This document shows, piece after piece, positions 10,190 to 23,183 of a stretch of 64,000 nucleotides of DNA. The notes beneath the pieces are model-generated. The model was not told the DNA's origin. It saw nothing but the letters and a program-made list of their open reading frames with translations, and ran no database searches. A program made the position numbers and the translations under genes. This DNA comes from Margaritispora aquatica (taxonomy: Eukaryota; Ascomycota; Leotiomycetes; Helotiales; Discinellaceae): contig VJWN01000012.1 of NCBI GenBank assembly GCA_007644065.1, positions 1,291,758 through 1,355,757 of the forward strand, given 5' to 3'. Each line of letters begins with the position of its first letter. The first letter of the stretch is position 1.

Positions 10190-12205
10190 TCACAGCTCAC
10201 CTTTCTCCAGATCCTTCTGTTCCCGACTATACCTCGGTCCTCCATCCAACTGACCTGCATCTTTTGTCCTCACATCATCCGGCCTCGCAACACGATCGAG
10301 ACCTTGCCCTTCTTTGACATATGTGCTCATTTCTCCCTCTCCCTCACCATCACCGTCAACAGTACTACTCTCCCCGCTCCCAATTCTACTCTCAATCTCG
10401 CTCTCCACGCCCCTCCTTGTATCCTGTTCTCTTGGGACCTCCTTCACGCCATCGCTCTTATTTTCCGTCGGTGCAAACTTCGAGCGTTCCCTAATCGCGC
10501 CTCCGTACTTATAAAACACAAACGGGATCGGCGCAAGCAGCGTTGCCACGCCTCCAATCAATGAGCCTCCGCCGCCAACACCGAGAGCATTGAACATATA
10601 CTGCGTGAATAGAGGTGCGGCTGCACCACAAGCGGACCGACATACGGTGTTGGCTGCTAGAGCGGAGGCGGCGAACATGAGGTAGGTGTCTGTGCTGTGG
10701 GTGTGTTAGCATGGAGGGACAATTAGGGCGGCAGGTGGTTCGTGAGGGGAAGGGAGATGTACAGATAATTTAGATAACCGACGAAGACTAGTAAGATGGC
10801 TGTAGATAGGAATACACCTGCGAGCGTGGGTACGACCCAGTGAACGCTATTATACTCTCCAGACCATGCGAACCAAAACATCGTCTATAGGACACAAAAT
10901 ATCAGTTTCGTATCTGCCACCCAAAATATACAAACACTCACAACAGGGAACAAAATGCCCCCAATCATCGCAACCGGTAGCCTATCCTCAGGAACGCCCT
11001 TATGGCCCTGCTCCAAACGCATCTTATCTCGTTTCGAAACGAAGAAAACAATCGCACCACCAATAACCGCTCCAACGACGGTGCCAATCAGAGGTAGCTC
11101 CCCGACACCTGAGTTCCATCCGCGTTTCTGCTGGAAGACTATCGGGTAAATGGTGAATAGCATGTACAATAACATATAAACGGTGCTCAAGTAGATGGCT
11201 ACCATGAACGAGATAGGATCAACAAGAATAACCCACGGTCTTGTGAGCGCGACTTTGAAGATCCCACCTAGCGTGCGATCCGTATCCTCGACTGGGGCTT
11301 TGACATGTTCCAATCCTTCTATTTCCAGTGCCCGGATGCGCTTCGCCTTATTGACCAATATAGCAGGCGCCAAAGTCTCGGGTATAGTGAACAATGGTAT
11401 CAATGTCCCACCCGCGAACCAAAGCAGTACGTAGAAATTCCACCGCCAGTTTTCCTTCAGTTGGAGAAACCCCGCAACGACGGGTCCTAATGCGGGACCG
11501 GCAAATGTCATGGTTGAGAAGAGGGCCATGGCATTGCCGCGCTCGATGGGACCCCAGATATCAGCCAGCACGCCAGGGACGTTGGAGAGTGGCGAGGACG
11601 CAAACGTTCCAGTTAGGAAGCGACCTATTAGTAGAGAGGCGAAATTAGGCGCAAAGGCACATAGGAAGTTGAAGATTAGATAGAGCGAAAAGGAAATGTA
11701 GAATATCCATCGTCTGCCATCTAGATAACATTAGTTACGTACTATAAGTGTCACAGCGTCAAGATTTTGAGTATGCAAACAAGCGAAATCCAATTCATCA
11801 CTTCCCAACCCTCGAAACGCAACAAGAGCAGGAGAGGACACACTCACAAAACTCAGACAACGGCGCCCAAAACAGTGGTCCAAAGCAATATCCTAACAAG
11901 AACAGCGTAATCACCAAGTTCGCCGCCTCGATCGAGATGCCAAACTGCTCCGCGATGCCATCAACACTCCCAGAGGGACTACTCGACGCGAACGTCGCAT
12001 TGATGACCAGCGTCACCGACACGACGGTGATATACCACCTCCTCGCCGAGGACCAATTCTTGGGATTCTCGATGTCACCCGGCGAGAAATCCAGATGTCC
12101 ATTCTCGTTGATGTACGGCCGGGTATGTGTTTCTGACGTGGAGAGCGCGCGGGTGCGGTATGGCTTTGCGGTTGGGCGGGAGAGGAAGCGCTCGAGGCGT
12201 TCCAT
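10190..12205 (-). CDS. MFS transporter, DHA1 (12-spanner drug:H+ antiporter) family
   Basis: Four exons, 11848-12205, 10942-11720, 10763-10884 and 10190-10694, join in frame to 587 residues. All three introns are GT-AG with plausible branch sites. The cytosolic N-terminus ends in the motif ENPKNWS, typical of fungal DHA1 proteins such as the Flu1/polyamine transporter group. Membrane segment 1 (RRWYITVVSVTLVINATFASSS) and the motif YGRRWIFYISFSLYLIFN follow. The PALGPVVAGFL segment corresponds to the antiporter motif C (GP.lGP..gG). The C-terminal ~110 residues after YKYGGAIRERSKF are hydrophilic and Glu/Asp/Ser-rich. It likely exports drugs, toxins or small metabolites at the plasma membrane. 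No adjacent biosynthetic gene indicates a cargo. Confidence 0.88.
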
Positions 12206-12966
12206 TGTATACCTAGGTAGGTTTGGTAGTCGTCGATGACAGGAGGAATGAAGTTACATGTGAAATGAAATCGCTTGCAACAAAATCAAAGAGAAGTCAA
12301 AATGACAACCAAGACCAAGCAACATACACCATTTTCATACAAGCGCTGGTGTAGTCTTAGCTCTGAAGCCAACCAATCCACCTGCTTGGAAATCGACATC
12401 TAGAATTCTCATCCGTGCCAGCGAGAAGTGATGTTGGATCATCTCTATTCTAGGAATAGCGCACTCACCGTTGATGCTTGCAAGTTTCCCCAGCTTTGAG
12501 AGCGGGGCATTCTTGGCTCAAACAGGTATGGACTGGTCTCCCCGGACTGTTTATGGTTAAAAGGTTAAGGACTCACATGAAGGTTATTGGTCGAGCTCAA
12601 GCCTCTTCTGTGGTAACTCGGCAGTTGTCCCAAGACTTTATTTCCGCACATCCATTTTTCAGATCCAAAGCCGTGAAAAATTGTGTCATCGAGGGGTATT
12701 AGGATGCAGCTAGGAATTACCTTCGGGCGAGAATCCTCGAATCGGTATCTGGTAGGTCGGATCGACAAACAAAGCTCACTTGAGCAAACGAGAGAAATAT
12801 GCAAATGTAGCAAATTGTGAAAGATATCTTGCAATTGTTAGATTTTCTCAACCATCAGACTCCCCACCCAAGATCAAAGCCTTTTTGTCTTCTAGGCTTT
12901 TGGACCATTATCTAACCTAGCCCTCAATCAAAAATGCTACAAATGCTCAACGCCGATTCGCTTGTC
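12206..12966. other. Intergenic, 0.76 kb
   Basis: Upstream region of the DHA1 gene plus the 3' flank of sec21. No coding exon, RNA gene or repeat seen. Confidence 0.6.
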
Positions 12967-15904
12967 TTAAGCAACAGAACCAATCACCAACGCAGCCACA
13001 GATTCTTCTTCACTGCGAACTGTGATCTGACTTGTGCAGCCAGATTTTGCAGAGTATGCCATACGGATAGTCGCCACGACCCTTCCGCCTGTGACAGTCT
13101 TTCCGAAAAGCTTGAGTGTATGAGTAGTGGTATTGATAGGCACATCGGTGCCTTCGAGCGGTTGTAATGAAAGGGTTTTCGTAAGTTGTTCCGTAGCATC
13201 TAATAAATTAGCTCGTGTCTTTCTTAACTTGTGATCTAACTTACCTGCGATGCTCTTGACTCCATCCAGTTGCAATGTTTCCTTGGCTTCCTCGCCTGTG
13301 GCACCAACCTGCTCCCAAATGTGATTGAAGTTACCAGCGAATGCAGGTACCACATAGTCACTTCCGGTGAGCTCAAGATCTTCAACTTGATACTCATCAT
13401 CATATCCTTCTTCCTCTGGCTCGCCGGTTGTAGGGTCGATCTCTTTGCTCGTGAACTTCAAGACATTGGTAAAGCTGGTAACTGGGAATGAACCCTCGCC
13501 ATTGATCTTCTTGAAGGAGACATATATGGTTCCAGGTTCATTGGTTGCTAGCCTTGCAGCGGGGATAATGAAGTCTTCCTCAACTTCTTCATCGTCACTT
13601 GGTGTGGCAACAACAGACACGTCGTCCAGAACTGTGCCTTCCATAGTATTCTTGATCTCGTATTGTAGGACGATATGATCTTTAAATATATGCTTAATAA
13701 CAGTTGCAACGTATTCAGTCTCAGATTCGGTCAATTCAACGACTAGTGAAGACTTCAAGACGCTTCCGTAAGCCTTCATTTCAGGAATTTGGAGCAATTC
13801 TTGCTGATACTTTTGTGCTGCGGCAGTTGCTGAAGCAGCTGCTTCAGAATTCGAAGCTGCTGTCTTCGCAGGACCAGATTTGGGCGCTTTGAGGGTAGGC
13901 GTGACAGTTGTGAGCTTCTTAGTCCTGTCCTCGGCATCTGCTTGCTCCTTGGTGACGACTGGAATGGCTGCAATGTCGAAGGGGTTGTCGAATGTTGATT
14001 TATCTACAGCTGTCACATACATGACAAGCTGATGCTCGAAGTATGGAAGTGCAAAAGTGCTCTCTGTTTTTAATTAGAATTTAATGTACATAAAGCATAG
14101 AAATACTTACCATTCTTGATGAAACGGTCTCCCATCTCATCAGACTCGGACATGAGCCTCAGATTCAATGCAGCTCGATCACGCACTTCATCATCGACGT
14201 CATCCAAACATCTTGTGAGCAGCACGGTAACACTGCGCTTAACCTCTGGGTCCTTTTGCCCAACACCAAACTTGGCGAGTGCTGTAACCGCAGCAGCTCT
14301 GACAATAGCATTTTCGAGCACAACTCGGTTGTAGATATAGCGAATGTACTTTGTCGGCTGGGACGTTTTGGGCCCTTCCAGCCCCAGAAGATGGAGGATA
14401 CGCACAGCCAATTTCGTAAATTCACAGTCCTCAATGAACTCGCAAAGGTGAGCCAAAGCATCCTCTTTAGAGTCAGGCACAAATTTAATCAGGTCAAACA
14501 TGCTCTCGACAACAGCACGCTTGAACTCAAAGCCACCCTCATCCCGGAGGATGCCGCTGAGGAATGCAAGCATACCGGCTTGCTTATTGGGAAATTTGAG
14601 ACATAACGTTCGGATGGCTTCGACAATGGTGATCTTGAATTCATCGGTGATATCCGCCATGAATCCAGAGATTTGCTTCATTAAGCGGTCAACGCTAGCC
14701 TCGTTTCCGGTCTTCAGTAGAGTGGTGATGGCAAAAGTGGCAATTGATCGATTTGTGTTGGAGATTAAGAGCTCGATGTCTGGGTTACATGGGTGTACGG
14801 CTTGGGGTTTGAAAGATGCAAAGTTGTGGAGGATACGGATAGCTGCGAATTTTGTTACTGCTCGTGGAGATGTTAGGAAAAGCTGGAGGACGTGGATAGC
14901 CTGGGTGACTTCAGCATCAGTGACGTCTCGCATGTCACAAATTGCCTTTGCTGCCTCGAAGTTCACCATCTCGCTCTTGTGTCGCAACCATCCGTCCAAA
15001 AGTTGCATCATAGGCTTTCTTAGCTGTGGATCTTCTTCCGCCAACTGTGCAGCGAGTCGGACCAGCATAACCGTAGCAGCAGGACTCTTCACAGCACCTG
15101 CGATTCCAAACTGCTGAACCATCTTCACCAGGGCCATCCTGTCGTGCATCCTCATCTGGTATAAGAGACCAATTGCGTGGTATTGTGTCATGGTGGAGTT
15201 ATTAACTGGCAACTGGTTGTTTGATGTTGAGAAGCCGAGAGAGAAACCACCGGAGGACTTGGTGGAAGTGGCTGCTTCCTGGGTCTCGCTCTGCCATCGC
15301 CGGACAACATCACGAGCTATGGGGAGTAGATGGTATGATGAAACCAATGCCGCAGAGGAAACCGAGGGGTTCTTGTCTACTATGGCTGTTTTCATCACCC
15401 GCTCAATACTCTGAACTGTAGATGCCTGCTCCTGTCAACGCTATACCTGCTATCCCGCAAGTGCTACTCACATCAATGATGCGGCACAGAGCTCGAATCG
15501 CATTGGGCCTATAGATTGCATCTGTGCCACCACCAGTATCTTTCATTATTGTGCTTGTGACCATAATAATATCCTCTGCCGAGTGCGCCAATTCCTTGAT
15601 AATAAGGTGAACCATCTGCCGTAAGCTGGCATCTTTATTCTGGAACAGTTTCGAGATTCCGAAGAAAAGGGTGGTAGCTTCATTGGTAGGGAAACGCTCG
15701 CCGGTATACAGCAGAAGCGCAATCTTGGTGAGGAGGACTCGACATCTCCGGGGTTGAATGGGGGAAGAATTGAACAATCGTGCTGTCTGCCATTAGCTGG
15801 GGTACCAATGGAGGGGGGATTCACCGACCCTCCTGGAAGACGGACGTCCTGTCGACCTTCATGATTGATGTGTCTGCATCTTCGTCTCTTTTCTGATAAG
15901 CCAT
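12967..15904 (-). CDS. sec21: Coatomer subunit gamma (COPI), Sec21
   Basis: Five exons, 15829-15904, 15472-15782, 14111-15425, 13245-14063 and 12967-13199, give 917 residues, the usual length for fungal gamma-COP. The N-terminal adaptin-like HEAT solenoid includes FQEARLFNSSP, RRCRVLLTKIALLLYTGERF and NAIRALCRIID. A Ser/Ala/Lys linker (about residues 590-630) leads to the two-part appendage domain, ending TLKLFGKTVTGG...ALVIGSVA. The protein is a subunit of the COPI coat for retrograde Golgi-ER and intra-Golgi transport. Notable splicing: the first intron starts GTCGGT (unusual), chosen because only it restores QEARLFNSS. The last intron is 45 nt with no in-frame stop, so a naive reading retains 15 extra residues. 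The first exon is only 76 nt. Identification secure; minor doubt on exact splice points. Confidence 0.95.
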
Positions 15905-16557
15905 GGTTGGTAAGGTTGGCTCCTCAGCTTCATGAATTGCAGATATAGAAGGCGCGGATCAGTGAATTATTATGTGGTCGATTTGGGCACTTGAGAGTCG
16001 CGAACTGGCCAAATCCGATCAGGACAAATAGGCGAGCGGCTGTCTGGAGAATGCACCCAGTGAGTGCGCTTAACATATAGGTGGTTTGTCCTTCAGTTTC
16101 ATCGAGAAAAATTGCCAACTCAAATTCCTATTTCGAAGAGCTGAGCAAAATCACTGTCTTAGCTCCCAAGTACTTTCAATCTGAAGAAAAGTTTGTCGAG
16201 GCTCTAAAAAAAAAGTGAGAGGTTGCCACGAACAATCCTCAATAATCTTCTTGGCATATTATCTGCGGCTAATGTTGCTTGAGGCATGCACAAGCTGTAT
16301 GACAGTAGAAGAGGTTCTGGAAGCGCAATGACAAACGATAAGTTAATGCGTACATACGCAAAAGTGTTATCAATACAACCAGCTTTCTAATCGTTAAACT
16401 GCATCTTGCATACCGAAGTCAACGGCGGCCTTTTATCGGTTGTCTGTCTCCCAGAAAGGTTCCACAAAACAACAAAACAGCATCACTCACCAAAGTACCA
16501 AAAGTTATCATTCTTAGCTACAACCTAAGAGGAGCAATTAAGATGCAAAAGGGAATT
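15905..16557. other. Intergenic between sec21 and tRNA-Glu
   Basis: Contains the sec21 upstream region. Short open frames only. A T-rich stretch just below 16558 on the minus strand can end RNA polymerase III transcription of the tRNA gene. Confidence 0.5.
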
Positions 16558-16648
16558 TTCCGAACCGGGGAATCGAACCCCGCGCCTCTGCGTTTTATTT
16601 CACTGTTGACATGAAAAGCAGAAATGTTAGCCGATACACCAGTTCGGA
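16558..16648 (-). tRNA. tRNA-Glu (UUC anticodon) with a 19-nt intron
   Basis: Read on the minus strand, the acceptor strands TCCGAAC and GTTCGGA pair fully, with discriminator A. The D arm is GTGTATCGGCTAACA. The anticodon stem is TCTGC/GCAGA with loop TTTTCAC after removal of a 19-nt insert, giving anticodon TTC. The insert follows position 37, the canonical place for nuclear tRNA introns. The T arm is CGGGGTTCGATTCCCCG, which also forms the B box. The mature length is 72 nt without CCA. A TTTT run lies just downstream. Confidence 0.93.
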
Positions 16649-19628
16649 TAGCTGTTCTGATGTTCAGGATACTTATTTGATATTATAAAGGCCATTGTAT
16701 CACGTGATCCAAAACCTACCATGCCTCTTGCAAATAAATTACAGTTCGCAAACTTTAGTGTTTCGACAAAAAGTAGATGCTATCGCTATATATTGAAGAT
16801 CAGATTCTACTAGTGTGAAGAAGCTACTAGTAGGAATATTGGAATTCTAATAAAGCTGTTAAACTTTGGTAAGTTTTTTCTACATTCGTGGATGAAATCC
16901 GAATATGTTACTGCCTGACAGGGATTTTACCTAACTTTTACTGATACGATAGTTCTCTTGTCTAATCATTAGCATGAGAATGATTTATGAACTTCGGCTA
17001 TTTCCCAAGTAATCGAGCTTCGCGGGGAGTTTGTACCAAATTCCGTTTGTGCTTGCTTCGCTCTATTATTCTCTCCCACACAAGCGGCATTCTTCCAGGA
17101 AACACTACATTGTCAAACTTTTGAACTGGGTACATATGTCGGAGATTTTTAGATTAATCGTAGTATATTTCATATCATTAGCTCAACATACAAAGGAGGA
17201 GGGAAAGCAGTAGCTAAACACAATGGTGCCGTGTATCTTTTTTCACTGGAAATATTTTTATAGCCATCACCTCAATTTATTAGCCCTTACATAAAACTGA
17301 TCGTTAGAACCTAATATCAAGGATGTGTAAAAGAGGCCACAGATTATGTGAGACATTTGGTTGTGAACGAAACTTCTGTTGAGACCTCGAGACATCCCGT
17401 TTTGCCAGATGGATGGTTCGATCGGTGAAAATGAGCTTATTCCGGAGAAGATGGATAGGTATTAGAGATATATCCATGAGATTCAGACCAGCAGAAGTTC
17501 GGACTCCAATACTACTGTACGTCAAAGGAAGGATGACTATTGTCCGCAAAATGATTTCTAGCTAATCGTGCATTCATGAGCACCACTTCACCGTTGCCTC
17601 ACATAGTTACGATTAAAGCCGAACTACTCATTGAAAGATCTGTGAATTCATCATCAAGTCCAAGGTCAGAAATCAGATTGACTGTAGAGAGGGTTAAATG
17701 AGAGGTCGTGGTGGGTTGCTTTATACCCCATTACATGATTTTAGCGAGCTGCTCCCAAGAGGAAGGTACATTTGCTCAGACCTGAATACCTAAGGTAAGT
17801 AATAGGGTGAAGGTACCTAAAGATGAATGACCCTTTTCATTGCAGTTGATTTGATCTGTGCAGTACTGAAAGAATAACAATAATGAAAATTCGTAGACTT
17901 TAGCTTTTGTAAATCTACTGAGTTTGTTTTGTTTTCAACCTTTTCGTTGTTCAATTGTAAGTTCGCAGTTTGAACTTTCATCACCTGCCAAGTTAGATAA
18001 CTTTTATCCCGAAATCTAAAAATCATCGAGCTCATACCCTGATTCGTAAATTTTCGCTTGAACAATGGGGATGTTGATACTAAATATGATTCTGCCTCTG
18101 ATGTTGCCCAAGCAAAACTGAAGATGAAACACCCAAGCTTCGAATATTTGTTTGTACTGAAGATCACCCATAGAACTATATTCTATTCGCTTATTTCCCG
18201 AACCTTTTATTCACGACACTCTCTAACGGAAGTGGACATCCTATCAATGGTCTCATATCGGTGTGATGGCTCGTTCCACCGATTCTTGGGCATTAATGTC
18301 AGATTTCTGTGCCTCCCAGCTGTCAAGGGTTTAAGGTTTCATGAGTAAGATGGGCCGGATCCATGGGTAGAGACTTTATACCAACGATTGATCAGCTTCG
18401 ATCGACGCACCGGTATTTAATTTTTTAGTGAATGAAATATATTTCCAGTATCTTGGTCAAGCTGTTCGTCTCCCCGCACATGCCACTTGACTTTCACCTT
18501 GGCAGTTGTCGTTAGTTTAAGACCTTTTCGAAACAGCATCAGGTTTGGAGAAGTTGACTTTGACTTTCCTGTCGAAACGTACGAATTTAGGAACCCGACA
18601 GTAGAGTTATTATATTTCCATCGGTACAGGTAAGACTTACACGCCGAGGCGTTTATCATAGTCACCGTGACACTAAATATAAACATCTCACTCCAATCAG
18701 ATGGCCTGGAAAGAAAGCAGACATACAGTCATACAAGTATACTCCGATTCAATTGAGTAAACCAAACACGTTAATCTCCTGGATGCATTCTCCGAGAACC
18801 AAGATTCAAAGAGGGAGAGTGTCTCATCCATGGAGGGCTGATGTAGGGCTGATCAATCGTCACAACCTCTTGCATTGCGCGCCGAGGGACGGATAGAATG
18901 CAGGCCGATTTCTTGCGCCTGCTTGACAATTGCTTGCCAATGAATAATTCCAGGCATGATAACAAGAGGCATTGGAAATGCAACTCAAAAGGTGTGTTTG
19001 CGGAGTTGAGACTACATACATACAGCATCTCACGTCACGTCCCAAGTATGCATGCAGGGGATTGACAATGCCGTTCATAGCTCGAGGTTCTGTTTGTCCC
19101 AAGTCTTTTGATGGCGGGTCAATTTCTCCGCAAAATGCAAAATGGACGTGAGCTAAAATCCCACCACGTTGGACGCGTGTGTCAAAGGTGAACTCTCAGA
19201 CAACGATAGACCTCCTGTCTTTGATTCAGATTCCACCAAGACGGGATGAAGGTGAGTCCGTGTACCATCACAGCCTGTTCCCCGACTCTCCGAGAGGATG
19301 ACTGGTGTCATTCCATCCTCTGCTGCATGAACTGGAACTGCATTTTATGTGGTGGAACGTGCAAGTCGGCGGGACGGGTGTTCTGGGGAGGGAAGCTTCA
19401 GTGCCTTCAAAGGCTCAGAGGCTCAGAGCGTGGAGGCTTGTGTTGACAAGGTTCTTCCAGACTCCCAGAGGAGCCGAAAGTATAAAGTCAAGTTCAACCA
19501 CAATCATCACAAATCCCTTACTGGGAGAAGATCATTAATCAGACCAAGCTACCTACGTTCAGTCAATACGCAATCCACACACAACTATTATCCGCTAGAG
19601 CTCAGGACAATCGTCTTCACTCAACACA
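16649..19628. other. Gene-poor region, 3.0 kb
   Basis: AT-rich sequence with no convincing exon. Several open frames of 80-116 codons (for example 17817-18167 minus) lack recognisable features. The last 150 bp hold the bZIP promoter: a TATA-like AGTATAAAG near 19480, followed by a CA-rich leader to the ATG at 19629. Confidence 0.5.
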
Positions 19629-20608
19629 ATGGCGTACCAATACTACACAACTGCCCCGCAGCAGCCCTACCAATTTCTGGGTCTGCCACCTACACCAGCT
19701 CACACCGGGTCCGACAATTCAGACCAGTTCAGCAATTCTCCTCCTGTTCGTGATTTCCATTATGACCAACCTTACTCTCAGTCGTTCCTGACCCCCAAGC
19801 AGGACATGTACGACTACCAGAACTTTGAGTCCTTTAACCAGCACTACAGTGCCAATGGCCTTCCAGTAGACACAAAAACACCTTCTCCATTATCACAACA
19901 CAAGCCATCTCTCAGCAACAATGTGTCGCAGAACTACGAGATGAATAATGGAGGAGATGCAAACAATGATGCAAACCAACGAGGGAGCAATAGTGACGAT
20001 GATGATAACATGACCCCTGCCCAGACAAGACGCAAGGCCCAGAATCGAGCTGCGTGAGTGTATACAGTGCATTACGTATCTGCCATTGCTAACTTTATCA
20101 CAGCCAACGTGCATTCCGTGAGCGCAAAGAACGCCATGTTAAAGACCTCGAAGCCAAGCTCGCGAACCTGGAGAAAAACAGCGCCTTCGTGGCAGAAGAG
20201 AACGCACGATTAAAGGCACAACTCCAGAAAGCTGCAACAGAGAACGAGATCCTCAAAGCGACATCCGCTTCGAATCGCGGAGGCTCTGAGCCTCTTCCCA
20301 ATGCTGGGCCTATGCATTACAGTCCGACGGATTTCTACACGGAGGTGCTGCATGCGCATGAAAACAAGACACCGAACCACCGCATCGTGATGAGTGAGTC
20401 CGGAGAGAGGTTACTTGGCGCAGGTGCTACATGGGATTACATTATCATGCACCCTCTCTACATACGCGGAATGGTGGATCTGGGCACCGTGTCTGAAAGG
20501 CTGAAAAAGGTTGCGAAGTGTGATGGTCAAGGACCGGTCTTTGAGGAGAGTGCGATTATCAATGCGATTGAGAATTCTGCAGCAAGCGGTAATGATGAAT
20601 TATTATAG
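19629..20608 (+). CDS. bZIP transcription factor, KapC/Yap-like
   Basis: Two exons, 19629-20053 and 20104-20608, give 309 residues. The intron (GTGAGT...CACAG) falls inside the basic region. The spliced basic region reads RRKAQNRAAQRAFRERKERHV, which carries the Yap-family NxxAQxxFR signature. It is followed by a leucine-zipper region with heptads (LEAKLANLEKNSAFVAEENARLKAQL). The N-terminus is rich in Tyr, Gln and Ser with TPxP motifs, and a conserved C-terminal block (DFYTEVLHAHENKTP...GATWDYIIMHPLYIRG) matches what I know of KapC-type factors. There is no cysteine-rich oxidative-stress domain like that of Yap1/Pap1. It likely acts as a nuclear regulator of stress, development or secondary metabolism. 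The targets are not visible here. Confidence 0.87.
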
Positions 20609-21412
20609 TTAGGTTGGACTGGGTTATATGGCAGAATACCACGGTGTTCAGGATTGGGATGAAAACTTGGGATATTATCATTTGGCGGTGTTTTGGATTT
20701 TGTTCTTCTGTACATGCCAGGCTTTCTGGAACGCTTCAACGTTGGAATGAATCATTTTTGTAGTCAATTCAAGTAGTTTTAGTATGATCGCTAAGTAACC
20801 AGTGCCTCACCAGAATTCCTGCCTTTTCTGTTGTTTGCTCACTCTTCATACTATGGTTTCCTGAAAGCTCGGCTACAGCCATCCTGCGATATGAAGAAAT
20901 TCACATTATCGATCCAAAGCCAGACGGTAGTGCCTAGTTGTCGTACTCGTCTCCCTCGAGCTTTCATTTCTCTAATAGCGCCGAGGTAAGCTCTTGTCTT
21001 GATCGTCTTCCTCGTTGTGAGCATTGAAATATATCAAACTACACCCTATGGATATCTTCCATGTTTATCACACATAACTTAACGCCAAACTGATGCTGCG
21101 ACGTTAGTTCTGAAACATTGGATCAATGAGATTTTTCCATGGTATAAGATTACTAGATTGAAAAAAGCACCAATGTGCTGTGAAGTAGATGCTTCAAAGG
21201 AGATGATTATTTTGGCCGGTATGTTTTGGCACTCCTCATTCCTGGCGACATTTGGTTTTATACTTTGAGGATATATTATCATGGCTACCTAATATCATGC
21301 AGTCTTACTCATAAATCATCACGTGGGATCCATTTCTACAATTCACAGTTTACTCCACTTTCTGAGACCTCACAGAGGACATCATATTCATTATTGCTAC
21401 CCCTAAAACGAG
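20609..21412. other. Intergenic, 0.8 kb
   Basis: 3' flank of the bZIP gene and upstream region of the HET pseudogene. Nothing else recognised. Confidence 0.55.
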
Positions 21413-23183
21413 ATGTCATCAGGAATATATAGTCCTCTCAGCCTAGACAGAAAAGAAATCCGACTTGTCACCATTCATGCTGCTCAATTTAACGATGACA
21501 TCGAATTATCACTTTCTTTAACTGATCTTGACCAGAAGCCAGACTACCAAGCTCTATCATATTCCTGGGGAGATGCAAGTATCACCAAAGGCGTCTGCCT
21601 CAACAACTATCCTTTCCAAGCCACCAGCAACCTCGAAGCAGCTTTACGGCGGCTACGTCGGGAAGCCCATGATGTTGTCTTCTGGATTGATGCCATTTGT
21701 GTCAACTAAGATGACATACCAGAGCGAGGCTCGCAAGTGCAGTTGATGAAACAGATCTACAGTTCATGTAGCAATTGTGTCATTTGGCTTGGCGAGGAAG
21801 ATGGCGAGACCGAGACAGCCATATCCATCCTCAAGTTCCTCGCTTCAGGAAAGCATTTCCACGAGTGATCACTCTTCTCGGATGTTAGCAAACTTGCCAA
21901 GGATCGTCAAGTCGAGGCTCAAGCTTTGCAAGACTACTGCGCCCAGCGTTCGGATGCTCTGGCTCCATTAGCTCGCTTCATGCAACGGTCTTGGTGGTCG
22001 CGCACTTGGATTATCCAGGAGTTCGTACTCCCAAAATCGAAATATCTGATGTGTGGCCATCAAGTCATTCCTTGGAGCAACGTCATGGCAGCATTGGATA
22101 GTCAGGCTAAACATAGGTGGTGTTGTAATGGAATATTCTAGGCCATAAGCGAGTCCATGCAGAAAGATTTAGATGCGTTTGTGGTGAAGATCGTTTCCCT
22201 TCGACGATTCGAATTTCATGCGCTTCGTGGATCGTTTGAGGAACTCCTAACTCAGGTGGTTTATCAGGATTCAACTGATCCGAGAGACAAAGTCTATGCA
22301 CTTTCGGGACTTGTGGTACTTGATCCCATCAATGCAATACAGCCGTCGTACTATGCAAGCACGGCAGCGGTGTATATGGAGGCCGTTCAGTCCCAGCTCA
22401 CAACGTCGAAATCATTAAAGATCCTCGGGCATGCTTTAAACACCAATCACGTTTCTGATTCAAAAATTATACTCCCATCCTGGGTGCCAGACTGGTCCCT
22501 CAAGCCTCGCATGTGGGAAACACAAACATCTCGCTTAAAGAGAAACACGCTCTTTAGCGCAGCAAGCGGGATCCCATTCCAATTCCAAATCCACGACCAA
22601 GCAATCCTCCAACTCTCCGGCATCGAGCACGACAAAATTCTGCACATTGGCCCTTCAGGCAACGAACTCAGCAGATTCACCGCCGTAGCAATGGCGGAGC
22701 ATCTCCGCCAAGCGGAAATTTGGATCAAAGGTATTTTGGGCATGATTCCACGCCAGCCATTCATCAGAACTATCAAGATGGACTGTTATCCGACGGGCAG
22801 ACGTGCTGGGCCTGCAGAATATGCGAGCTGGGACTTGGTGATTGTTCAGCTTACCCAGCCGTTTGCGCAGAGACCTACTGATCCCAAGGCTATCAGTACG
22901 AGGGATGCGCTGTTGATGGAGATTTGGGCGAGTATCGTGTAGAGGAGGTTCTTTCTTACTGCTGGTGGAAGGCTGGGACTGGGCCCGTTGGAAATGAAGG
23001 TGGGTGATGAGGTGTGGGTTGTTGGTGGGGGGGGACATGCCGCTTGTTTTGAGGGTGACGGAGAAGGTGCTTGATGGAAGGGCTTGCCATGAGTTTGTGG
23101 GAGATGCCTATCTTGACGATTTAATGGATGGAGAAGCTGTCATAGGTCTTGAAAGTACATCTGTTGATGTCTTTATTGCTTGA
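21413..23183 (+). pseudogene. Heterokaryon-incompatibility (HET) domain protein, broken by four stops and one frameshift
   Basis: Frame 1 from the ATG at 21413 encodes a typical fungal HET protein: YQALSYSWGD (about residue 43), LEAALRRLR, FWIDAICVN, then DDIPERGSQV, IYSSCSNCVIWLGEE, RSWWSRTWIIQEF and DSTDPRDKVYALSGL. The frame is interrupted by TAA at 21707, TGA at 21866, TAG at 22139 and TAG at 22940. At a run of eight Gs near 23028-23035 it shifts by one base, and the C-terminus (MPLVLRVTEKVL...MDGEAVIGLES) then continues in the new frame to 23181. The TAA sits where the family has a conserved Gln (CVNQDD), so CAA became TAA. All four stops can be explained by C:G to T:A changes. The N-terminal intact piece alone is only 98 residues. 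HET proteins trigger cell death on fusion of unlike strains. This copy is probably dead. Confidence 0.88.
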
